A stretch of 7,055 nucleotides of DNA from positions 1 through 7,055 of the forward strand of contig CAAGRN010000142.1 in the NCBI GenBank assembly GCA_900772715.1, given 5' to 3'. The notes beneath the pieces are model-generated. The model was not told the DNA's origin, did not search any database, and saw only the letters and a program-made list of their open reading frames with translations. Of this stretch, positions 1 through 5,748 are shown piece after piece (the first letter of the stretch is position 1; each line of letters opens with the position of its first letter). The position numbers and the translations under genes are program-made. This stretch comes from an uncultured Subdoligranulum sp. (GTDB lineage: Bacteria > Bacillota_A > Clostridia > Oscillospirales > Ruminococcaceae).

Positions 1-867
1 CATGGCGTCATAGATGACCGCATCGGAGTTCGCTGCCGCCGAGTTGCCCTTGACCATCAGCGAGTCAAAGGAATTGACACCCGCCTGAATAAACAGGTTG
101 GCGATAGCAAACACGGCGTTTTGCAGCCCCGCCGGCACGCCCAGCAGCAGAATGCGGCGGGTAATGGATGCATCCAGCCCGATTTTGGAAAAATCCAGCG
201 CGTAGCAGTCCTGCACCTTGGTCAGCGCGCGCAAAATCAGCGCAGCGGAAACACACTGTGCAATCGTACTCGCCAGCGCCACGCCCGCCACGCTCAGCTG
301 AAACACAATGACAAACAGCAGGTTCAGCGCAATGTTCAAAACGCCCGCAATGCTCAGATACATCAGCGGCTTTTTGGTTTCCCCGATGGCACTGAACACA
401 GCATTGCCGAAGTTGTACAGCGCCAACGCCGGCATACCCAAAAAGTAGATGCGCAGGTACAGCACCGCGCCGTCCATCAGGTCCGGCTTGGTGTTCAGCA
501 GGCGCAGCATGGCAGGGGAGCCGAACAGCCCCACCAGCAGCAGCAACACACCCGCAGCAAGGCTGACGATCAGCCCGGAATGCACGGTTTTGTCCACATC
601 CTTGGGGTGCTTGGCACCGTAGTAGCGCGCCACCAGCACATTGATGCCGTTGCTCAGCCCGATCAAAAAGCCGGTAAACAGCGTGACAAAGGTGCTGGTG
701 GAGCCAACCGCCCCCAGCGCCGCCGAGCCGGCAAAGCGCCCCACAACGGCAACGTCGGACATATTGAACAAGACCTGTAGCAGGTTTGACAGCGCCAGCG
801 GCAGGCTGACCAGCAGGATCTGCTTGGGCAGCGATCCCTCCGTCAGCGTTTTGGTTGCAGAACTCAT
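1..867 (-). CDS. MATE family multidrug/cation efflux transporter (N-terminal 289 residues; C-terminus outside window)
   Basis: This is an integral membrane antiporter of the MATE family (NorM/MepA/DinF-like), expected to export drugs or other organic compounds using a Na+ or H+ gradient; the substrate cannot be read from sequence. The frame is open from the ATG at 867 to the window edge with no stop, giving 289 residues of a family usually about 450 long. The N-terminus has the typical pattern EGSLPKQILLVSLPLALSNL, then LFNMSDVAVVGRFAG (residues about 33-47), as in the first MATE helix and loop. Hydrophobic segments lie near 17-36, 50-70, 95-113, 134-152, 166-189, 190-212 and 238-260. The second internal repeat begins around 230-268 (LLLGVPAGLQNAVFAIANLFIQ). 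The start is supported by a GAGG-type site about 12 nt upstream. The gene has its own promoter and is insulated from asnA by a terminator. The family call is firm; the subfamily is not. Confidence 0.93.
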   Translation of the reverse strand, partial: MSSATKTLTEGSLPKQILLVSLPLALSNLLQVLFNMSDVAVVGRFAGSAALGAVGSTSTFVTLFTGFLIGLSNGINVLVARYYGAKHPKDVDKTVHSGLIVSLAAGVLLLLVGLFGSPAMLRLLNTKPDLMDGAVLYLRIYFLGMPALALYNFGNAVFSAIGETKKPLMYLSIAGVLNIALNLLFVIVFQLSVAGVALASTIAQCVSAALILRALTKVQDCYALDFSKIGLDASITRRILLLGVPAGLQNAVFAIANLFIQAGVNSFDSLMVKGNSAAANSDAVIYDAM

Positions 868-907
868 CGTTTGTTTTTTCCTCTTCTTCCATCAACAGTG
901 GTTTTTC

Positions 908-936
908 ATTATAGCAGATTCGCGCAGAAAAAGAAA
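908..936 (-). promoter_or_regulatory. Predicted extended -10 promoter for the MATE gene
   Basis: Read on the minus strand, a perfect TATAAT (908-913) is preceded by TGC, giving the extended -10 motif TGnTATAAT. The -35 position at 17 bp spacing is TTTCTT (931-936), a poor match to TTGACA, as is common when an extended -10 is present. The predicted start point near 901 leaves a leader of about 33 nt before the ATG at 867. This is motif reading only. Confidence 0.65.
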
Positions 937-1000
937 GCCGTTTTCGGATTTTCACCCTGCATTTCTTGCTGCTTTTGTTGCTGTGCCGCGTACAGCCCGC

Positions 1001-1044
1001 AAAAATACCCGCAGCTTACGGCTTTTGCCCCAAGCTGCGGGTAT
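1001..1044 (-). terminator. Rho-independent terminator of the ABC exporter-asnA operon
   Basis: A perfect 13-bp inverted repeat (arms 1005-1017 and 1032-1044, ATACCCGCAGCTT and its complement) encloses a 14-nt loop. On the minus strand the stem runs straight into a run of five T (1005-1001). It begins 17 nt after the asnA stop codon, so it should end the operon. There is no T-run on the plus side, so it looks one-directional. It lies upstream of the MATE promoter and separates the two units. Confidence 0.88.
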
Positions 1045-1060
1045 CGTTTATGCAATTCAA

Positions 1061-2071
1061 TTACAACAGTTCGATTTGGTTCTTCCGGCAGATTTCGGTG
1101 GTGGCGTCATCCCACAGGCTGACCTGCACCTCGCCGATGTGGGCTTTGCCCAGCAGCAGCATACACAGGCGGCTCTGACCGATGCCGCCGCCCATCGTCA
1201 GGGGCAGGGTACCGTTCAGCAGCAGCTTGTGGAAGGGAAGCTCGGCACGCTCGGGGCAGCCCGCTTCCGCCAGCTGACGGCGCATAGCGTCCGCGTCCAC
1301 GCGGATACCCATACTGGACAGCTCCAGTGCGCATTCCAGCGTTTTGTGCCAGAACAGGATATCGCAGTTCAGCGTCCAATCGTCATAGTCGGGGGCGCGT
1401 CCGTCGTGCTTTTCGCCGCTTTTCAGCTTGCCGCCGATCTGCATAATGCAGACCGTGCCGTGTGCGCGGGCAATGATGTTTTCGCGCTCCTTGGGGGTCT
1501 TGTTGGGGTAGAGATCCTCCAGCTCCTGCGATGTAAAGAAGGTCACATCACGGTTCAGGCGGATGACCTTCAGCGCGGGGAACTTCCAGCGCAGCTCGTC
1601 GGACGTTGCGCACACAGCGTCCACAATATCGCGCACAGTTTCCTGCAAAAATTCCAGCGTGCGGTCTTCCTTGGTGATCACGCGCTCCCAGTCCCACTGG
1701 TCAACGTAGATGCTGTGCAGATTGTCCAGCTCCTCGTCGCGGCGGATGGCGTTCATATCGGTGACCAGACCCTGCCCGGGGCGGTAGCCGTACTTGTACA
1801 GGGCATAGCGCTTCCACTTGGCAAGGCTGTGAACGACCTCGGCGTGGTCGTTCAGGCAGGGGACATCGAACTGCACGGGGCGCTCCACGCCGTTCAGGTC
1901 GTCGTTCAGGCCGCTGCCCTGCGGTACAAACAGGGGCGCGGTGACGCGGTTCAGGTGCAGCGCCAGACTCAGCTTTTCCTGAAAGACCGTCTTGATCAGT
2001 CCGATTGCCTTTTGGGTGTCGTACAGCCCCAGCAGGCTTTTGTAATCCTGCGGTACTACGGTTTTGCTCAT
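1061..2071 (-). CDS. asnA: Aspartate--ammonia ligase (asparagine synthetase A)
   Basis: This cytoplasmic enzyme makes asparagine from aspartate, ammonia and ATP, releasing AMP and PPi. It has a class II aminoacyl-tRNA-synthetase-like fold and, unlike AsnB, uses free ammonia rather than glutamine. At 336 residues it is close to the E. coli enzyme (330). Diagnostic blocks are visible throughout: EVVHSLAKWKR (78-88), LHSIYVDQWDWERV (118-131), QIGGKLKSGEKHDGRAPDYDDW (211-232), NCDILFW (235-241), ELSSMGIRVDAD (250-261) and GGGIGQSRL.MLLL (294-307). I chose the ATG at 2071 because AAGGAG (2080-2085) sits 8 nt upstream and the family's N-terminus fits. An in-frame ATG at 2098 overlaps the upstream stop (ATGA) but would add nine residues and has a poor ribosome site. 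It is the last gene of a three-gene operon, 23 nt after the ABC gene and followed by a terminator. Confidence 0.97.
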   Translation of the reverse strand: MSKTVVPQDYKSLLGLYDTQKAIGLIKTVFQEKLSLALHLNRVTAPLFVPQGSGLNDDLNGVERPVQFDVPCLNDHAEVVHSLAKWKRYALYKYGYRPGQGLVTDMNAIRRDEELDNLHSIYVDQWDWERVITKEDRTLEFLQETVRDIVDAVCATSDELRWKFPALKVIRLNRDVTFFTSQELEDLYPNKTPKERENIIARAHGTVCIMQIGGKLKSGEKHDGRAPDYDDWTLNCDILFWHKTLECALELSSMGIRVDADAMRRQLAEAGCPERAELPFHKLLLNGTLPLTMGGGIGQSRLCMLLLGKAHIGEVQVSLWDDATTEICRKNQIELL

Positions 2072-2079
2072 AATAGCCT

Positions 2080-2085
2080 CTCCTT
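2080..2085 (-). promoter_or_regulatory. Ribosome binding site that fixes the asnA start
   Basis: AAGGAG on the minus strand lies 8 nt before the ATG at 2071, an ideal spacing. It is located in the short gap between the ABC gene stop (2095-2097) and asnA. It argues against the alternative in-frame ATG at 2098. Confidence 0.85.
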
Positions 2086-2094
2086 TTACCTCTA

Positions 2095-3843
2095 TCATGC
2101 CTTGGCGAACTGGCTTTGGTACAGCGCCGCATAAAAACCGCCCTGTGCCAGCAGCGCGTCATGGGTGCCGCGTTCAATGATGTTGCCGTCCTTCATCACA
2201 AGGATCTGGTCGGCATTTTTTATGGTGGAAAGCCGATGCGCCACAATAAAGCTGGTTCGACCTTTCATCAATTCCTCAAAAGCGTCCTGCACAAGGACCT
2301 CGGTGCGGGTATCTATGCTGGAGGTCGCCTCGTCCAGGATCAAAATCGGCGGGCGGCGCAACATAACCCGGGCAATGCACAGCAGCTGGCGCTGCCCTTG
2401 GCTGATGTTGCCGCCGTCCTCGGCAATGACGGTGTCGTACCCGTTGGGCAAGCGGCAGATAAAGCTGTGGGCGCGGGCTTTTTTGGCGGCTGCGATAATT
2501 TCTTCCCGGCTTGCATCGGGCTTGCCGTAGGCGATATTTTCCGCCACGGTGCCGGATTTCAGCCACGTTTCCTGCAAGACCATACCCAAGTTGGCACGCA
2601 GGCTGTCGCGGGTCACGGTGTCAATGGGATGCCCATCCACACACAGGCTGCCGCCGCCAATCTCATAAAAGCGCATCAGCAGGTTGACCAGCGTTGTCTT
2701 GCCGCAGCCGGTGGGTCCCACCAAGGCAATGCGCTGCCCGGGCTGTACCGACAGGTTCATATCCTCGATCAGCGGCACGTCGGGCAAATAGCGGAACTTG
2801 ACGTGTTCAAACGTCACGGCACCGGCGCCATGCTCCAGCGTGCAGGCATCGGGGGCATCGGGCAAGATCGGCGTTTCGTCAATCAAATCAAACACGCGCT
2901 GGGCGCACGCCACGGCGTTTTGCAGCTCGGTCATAACGCCGGAAATATCATTAAAAGGCTTGGTATACTGGTTGGCGTAATTCAAAAAGACCGACAACTG
3001 ACCCACGGTAATGCCGCCGCCAATGGCCGCAAACGCGCCCAGGACCCCCACCGCCGCATACACCAGCGCGTTGACAAACCGCGTGCAGGGGTTGGTCATG
3101 GAGGAGTAGAACACCGCGCGGACGCCGCATTTTTGCAGCGCCTTGTTGATGACATCAAAGCGGGCTTCGGCGCGGCTCTCGTACCCGAAGGCACGCACCA
3201 GCTGCTCGTTGCCGACCAATTCCTCCACAAGCCCGGTCATCTCGGCGCGCGTCTCGCTTTGCAGCTTGAACATTGAGTAGGTGTGCGTGGCAATGTAACG
3301 CGCCACAAAGATGGAAAGCGGCGTCAGCGCCACGACCACCAGCGCAATGCGCCAGTCGATCCAAAGCATCACGCCCAAGGTGCCGGCAATGGTCAAAACG
3401 CCGGTGAACAGCTGGGTAAAGCCCATCAGCAATCCGTCGCTGAACTGCTCGACATCGGTGGTGATGCGGCTGATGGCATCGCCGGGGCGGTGCGCGTCCA
3501 TATATTTCAGGGGCAGGCTTTCCAGTTTTTCAAACGCCTGCACGCGCATATCGCGCACGACCTGAAAGGTAATGCGGTTGTTGACAACATTCATCAGCCA
3601 CTGCGCCAGCGAGGTGCAGCCAATGGTAACTGCCAGCAGCACAGCCAGCTTGGCGACACCGGCAAAGTCCACGGTGCCGGGTCCCAAAATCAAATCCACG
3701 GCACGTCCGGTTATGACCGGTGCCAGCAGGGTAGTGACCACTGTGATAAGCGCCAGACTCAGCGTCAGAACCACCCAGCCGGTATACGGGCGGATCAGCG
3801 CCAAGACGCGGCGCACGGTGTTGGTATCTGTTTTCTTGCTCAT
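2095..3843 (-). CDS. ABC exporter half-transporter with canonical catalytic residues (heterodimeric multidrug type, LmrD/BmrD/TM288-like)
   Basis: This is a fused membrane-ATPase half-transporter of 582 residues, the usual length for type IV ABC exporters. The transmembrane domain covers about residues 10-320, with hydrophobic helices near 22-42, 62-85, 138-160, 164-182 and 255-275. The nucleotide-binding domain follows: A-loop Y352, Walker A GPTGCGKT (376-383), Q-loop Q424, Walker B LILD (501-504) with catalytic E505, and switch H536 (IVAHR). Its signature is ISQGQ (480-484) instead of LSGGQ, as known for the canonical-Walker partner in heterodimeric exporters such as TM288. It should pair with the upstream gene product; its Walker motifs plus the partner's intact FSGGQ make the one hydrolytic site. 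Its ATG overlaps the upstream TGA (ATGA), indicating translational coupling. A strong AGGAGGTG (3855-3862) lies 11 nt upstream, within the preceding gene. The exported substrate is unknown; drugs, lipids or peptides are all possible. Confidence 0.95.
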   Translation of the reverse strand: MSKKTDTNTVRRVLALIRPYTGWVVLTLSLALITVVTTLLAPVITGRAVDLILGPGTVDFAGVAKLAVLLAVTIGCTSLAQWLMNVVNNRITFQVVRDMRVQAFEKLESLPLKYMDAHRPGDAISRITTDVEQFSDGLLMGFTQLFTGVLTIAGTLGVMLWIDWRIALVVVALTPLSIFVARYIATHTYSMFKLQSETRAEMTGLVEELVGNEQLVRAFGYESRAEARFDVINKALQKCGVRAVFYSSMTNPCTRFVNALVYAAVGVLGAFAAIGGGITVGQLSVFLNYANQYTKPFNDISGVMTELQNAVACAQRVFDLIDETPILPDAPDACTLEHGAGAVTFEHVKFRYLPDVPLIEDMNLSVQPGQRIALVGPTGCGKTTLVNLLMRFYEIGGGSLCVDGHPIDTVTRDSLRANLGMVLQETWLKSGTVAENIAYGKPDASREEIIAAAKKARAHSFICRLPNGYDTVIAEDGGNISQGQRQLLCIARVMLRRPPILILDEATSSIDTRTEVLVQDAFEELMKGRTSFIVAHRLSTIKNADQILVMKDGNIIERGTHDALLAQGGFYAALYQSQFAKA

Positions 3844-5579
3844 AGCGTTTGCGCCACCTCCTCCCGGCTAAGCTGGCTCAGGCAGATTTCCTTATAAACC
3901 TCGCAGGTTTTCAGAAGCTCTGCGTGGGGGGCATCGCCCACAAGGTGACCATCGTCCAGCACCAGAATGTGGTCGGCGCGCTGCACGCTGGCGGCGCGCT
4001 GGGAAACGATAAACACCGTCATCCCTTTGGTTTTTTCGTGAATTGCCTTGCGCAGGGCGGCATCGGTGGCAAAGTCCAGCGCCGAGGCACTGTCGTCCAG
4101 AATTAAAATTTTCGGCTGCGGCACAAGTGCGCGGGCGATGGTCAACCGCTGGCGCTGCCCGCCGGAAAAATTGCGTCCGGCGGTTTCCACCGGGGCGTCC
4201 AGCATACCGGGCTTGCTGCGCACAAAATCGGCGGCTTGGGCAATTTCCAGCGCCTGCCAGATGGCGTCATCATCCGCGCCCGGGGCAGCCCACTGCATAT
4301 TGTCGCGTATCGTTCCGGTGAACAGCACCGCCTGCTGCGGCACAATGCCCACCATACGGCGCAGTTGTGTAAAGCTATATTCCTTTACATCGTGACCAAA
4401 CAGCTTTACGCTGCCGGTGTCGGCATCATAAAAGCGGGCTACCAAGTTGACCAGCGTTGTTTTGCCGCTGCCCGTGCCGCCGATCACGCCCACAGTCTCG
4501 CCGTTTTGGGCGGCAAAGCTGATATCGGTCAGGCTGGGTGCGCCCGCACCGCGGTAGCCGAAGGTCACGCCGTCAAACGAAACCACCGGGGCAGCTTCCT
4601 GCAGGGGCAGTTCGGCAGCGGCGGGGTCGGGCATCGTGGTCCGGGTGTTCAGAATTTCATTGACACGCACCCCGCTGGCAAGCGCCCGCGTGACCGAGAT
4701 GACCAGATCCGCCAAGCGCAGCAGGCTGATCAGAATTTGGCTCATATAGTTGATCAGCGCAATGATCTGCCCCTGCGTCAGCGCACCGGTGTTGACCTGC
4801 TGCCCGCCGCGCACCAAAATGGCAATGATGCCAAGGTTTACCACCAGATAGGTCAAAGGGTTCATCAGAGCGGAGATACGCCCTGCCTTTGTTTGGATTG
4901 CCTTCAGCCGGTCATTGGTCTGCACAAAGTCTGCCAGCTCATCGGGCTGGCGTGCAAAGGCACGCACCACGCGGGCGCCCACATAGTTTTCGCGGGTCAG
5001 GAGCGTAACGCGGTCCAGATGGTTCTGGGCATCGCGGTAGATGGGCACCGTGGTGCGCATAATAGCCCAGATGATCAGCGAAATCACCGCCGTTACAACC
5101 AGAAACAGCACCGTCAGCCGCGGGCTGATGGAAAACGCCATTGCCAGCGCACCCAGCACGATAAAAGGGGAGCGCAGCAAAAGGCGCAGTGTCAGGTTGA
5201 CGCCGTTTTGCACCTGATTGATATCACTGGTCATCCGGGTGACCAGCGTCGGCGTACCGATACCGTCCAGCTCGCTGTAGCTTAAAGTATCAATATGCCG
5301 GAAAAGATCTTTCCGCAGCGCCGTGCCGAAGCCCATCGCCGCCGTGGCGGAAAAATACTGGGCAGTCAGGCTGCAGGTAAGACCCACCGCCGCCAAAAGC
5401 ACCAGCAGCCCGCAGCGCTGCCAGATATACACGGTATCCGCATTTTTGATACCGGTGTCAATAATACCCGCCACCACAAGGGGAACAAACAATTCAAAGC
5501 AGGCTTCCAGCATTTTAAATAGCGGTGCCAGAATCGTTTGTATTTCGTAGCCCTTGATGTAGCGCAACAATTTACGCAC
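3840..5579 (-). CDS. ABC exporter half-transporter with degenerate ATPase site (heterodimeric multidrug type, LmrC/BmrC/TM287-like)
   Basis: This 579-residue half-transporter has an N-terminal transmembrane domain (about 1-310; hydrophobic segments near 18-40, 56-75, 137-152, 155-174, 243-257 and 270-290) and a C-terminal ATPase domain. Visible motifs are A-loop Y342, Walker A GGTGSGKT (367-374), Q-loop Q415, intact signature FSGGQ (471-475) and Walker B ILILD (491-495). The catalytic Glu is replaced by D496 (LILDDSAS) and the switch His by Q527 (IVSQR). These are the hallmarks of the non-hydrolysing site of heterodimeric exporters such as TM287/288, LmrCD and BmrCD, where this site stays ATP-bound and regulates the cycle. 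It is the first gene of the operon and is overlapped by 4 nt by the partner gene. The start is a GTG at 5579, chosen for the AGAGG site 7 nt upstream and because no better in-frame ATG is available. Substrate unknown. Confidence 0.95.
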   Translation of the reverse strand: MRKLLRYIKGYEIQTILAPLFKMLEACFELFVPLVVAGIIDTGIKNADTVYIWQRCGLLVLLAAVGLTCSLTAQYFSATAAMGFGTALRKDLFRHIDTLSYSELDGIGTPTLVTRMTSDINQVQNGVNLTLRLLLRSPFIVLGALAMAFSISPRLTVLFLVVTAVISLIIWAIMRTTVPIYRDAQNHLDRVTLLTRENYVGARVVRAFARQPDELADFVQTNDRLKAIQTKAGRISALMNPLTYLVVNLGIIAILVRGGQQVNTGALTQGQIIALINYMSQILISLLRLADLVISVTRALASGVRVNEILNTRTTMPDPAAAELPLQEAAPVVSFDGVTFGYRGAGAPSLTDISFAAQNGETVGVIGGTGSGKTTLVNLVARFYDADTGSVKLFGHDVKEYSFTQLRRMVGIVPQQAVLFTGTIRDNMQWAAPGADDDAIWQALEIAQAADFVRSKPGMLDAPVETAGRNFSGGQRQRLTIARALVPQPKILILDDSASALDFATDAALRKAIHEKTKGMTVFIVSQRAASVQRADHILVLDDGHLVGDAPHAELLKTCEVYKEICLSQLSREEVAQTL

Positions 5580-5583
5580 ACAA

Positions 5584-5591
5584 CCACCTCT
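5584..5591 (-). promoter_or_regulatory. Ribosome binding site supporting a GTG start for the first ABC gene
   Basis: On the minus strand AGAGGTGG precedes the GTG at 5579; counted from AGAGG, the spacing is 7 nt. Since the gene lacks an ATG at the expected N-terminus, this site is the main reason for choosing the GTG. Confidence 0.7.
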
Positions 5592-5599
5592 GTCTATCC

Positions 5600-5630
5600 T
5601 CTATACTTCCATACGCAAACTGCGTATAGA
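5600..5630. promoter_or_regulatory. Nested palindromes at the predicted transcription start of the ABC operon (possible operator)
   Basis: Two inverted repeats overlap here. The inner one is ATACGCA-aac-TGCGTAT (5611-5627), perfect over 7 bp with a 3-bp centre. The outer one is TCTATAC (5600-5606) with GTATAGA (5624-5630), perfect over 7 bp with a 17-bp gap. They lie immediately downstream of the -10 box of the ABC operon, about +1 to +28 of the transcript, where a repressor would block transcription. The inner repeat could also form a hairpin in the 5' leader. No regulator gene is in the window, so the binding protein is unknown. Confidence 0.5.
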
Positions 5631-5634
5631 CTGT

Positions 5635-5663
5635 ATTATAACACAGTTTTTTGCATTTGTCAT
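5635..5663 (-). promoter_or_regulatory. Predicted promoter of the ABC exporter-asnA operon
   Basis: Read on the minus strand: -35 ATGACA (5658-5663, five of six matches to TTGACA), a 17-bp spacer, and a perfect -10 TATAAT (5635-5640). TGT directly before the -10 adds an extended -10 element. The predicted start near 5628 gives a leader of about 48 nt before the GTG at 5579. This is the best sigma-A-type promoter in the window. Confidence 0.8.
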
Positions 5664-5683
5664 TGCGTGATTGGACGGATTTC

Positions 5684-5732
5684 GATGATTATTTGCGCAT
5701 ACACAGCCTATACTGGCAGTATGCGAATCATC
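5684..5732. repeat. Interrupted inverted repeat upstream of the Clp gene
   Basis: The right arm GTATGCGAATCATC (5719-5732) is the exact complement of GATGATT (5684-5690) plus CGCATAC (5696-5702). The left arm is split by five extra bases (5691-5695). The arms enclose a 16-base loop. A third, smaller palindrome ATACTG-g-CAGTAT (5710-5722) lies partly in the loop and right arm. The structure ends 4 nt before the AAGGGGG ribosome site (5737-5743). It could be a compound operator or, if transcription begins upstream, a leader hairpin with a 5-nt bulge. Confidence 0.55.
5709..5714 (+). promoter_or_regulatory. Tentative -10 box for the Clp gene
   Basis: TATACT matches TATAAT at five of six positions and would place the start near 5721, about 28 nt before the ATG. 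The best -35 candidate, ATGATT at 5685-5690 with 18-bp spacing, matches only three of six, so this is weak. The palindrome ATACTG-g-CAGTAT overlaps the box, which would suit an operator. Confidence 0.3.
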
Positions 5733-5748
5733 AACCAAGGGGGACGCT

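Noticed and set aside
918..950. Small CCG-AAAA-CGG hairpin followed by a T-rich run on the minus strand
   Set aside because: The stem is only 3 bp, and the region is better explained as the upstream part of the MATE promoter. The real terminator is at 1001-1044.
65..955. A 296-codon minus-strand frame covering the MATE region
   Set aside because: It is shifted relative to the real MATE frame, which gives a proper transporter sequence and has a matching ribosome site. The alternative translation is Cys/Ala/Gly-rich without helices.
641..2134. A 497-codon open frame on the plus strand
   Set aside because: It lies antisense to asnA and the MATE start, spans the terminator, and reads as Gln/Ala/Val-rich sequence with no recognisable domain. 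asnA on the other strand is unmistakable, so this is a shadow of GC-rich codon use.
2116..3276. A 386-codon plus-strand open frame opposite the second ABC gene
   Set aside because: It is antisense to a gene with every ABC motif in place, and its translation is rich in His, Gln and Gly with no family resemblance.
2683..4468. Near-identical 23-base stretch in the two ABC genes (2683-2705 and 4446-4468)
   Set aside because: It encodes the conserved Walker A region (GKTTLVN) in both homologous domains. Shared function explains it without a separate repeat element.
4236..5285. A 349-codon plus-strand open frame opposite the first ABC gene
   Set aside because: It is a shadow frame opposite the ABC domain, with low-complexity composition and no supported start.
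5657..5685. TTGTCA (5657-5662) as a -35 box for a plus-strand Clp promoter
   Set aside because: The sequences 17-18 bp downstream (TTTCGA, TTCGAT) are poor -10 boxes. The motif is mostly the complement of the minus-strand -35.
5580..5748. CtsR (GGTCAAA direct repeat) or CIRCE (TTAGCACTC-N9-GAGTGCTAA) heat-shock operator before the Clp gene
   Set aside because: I searched by eye on both strands and found neither motif, so classical Gram-positive heat-shock control is not supported here.
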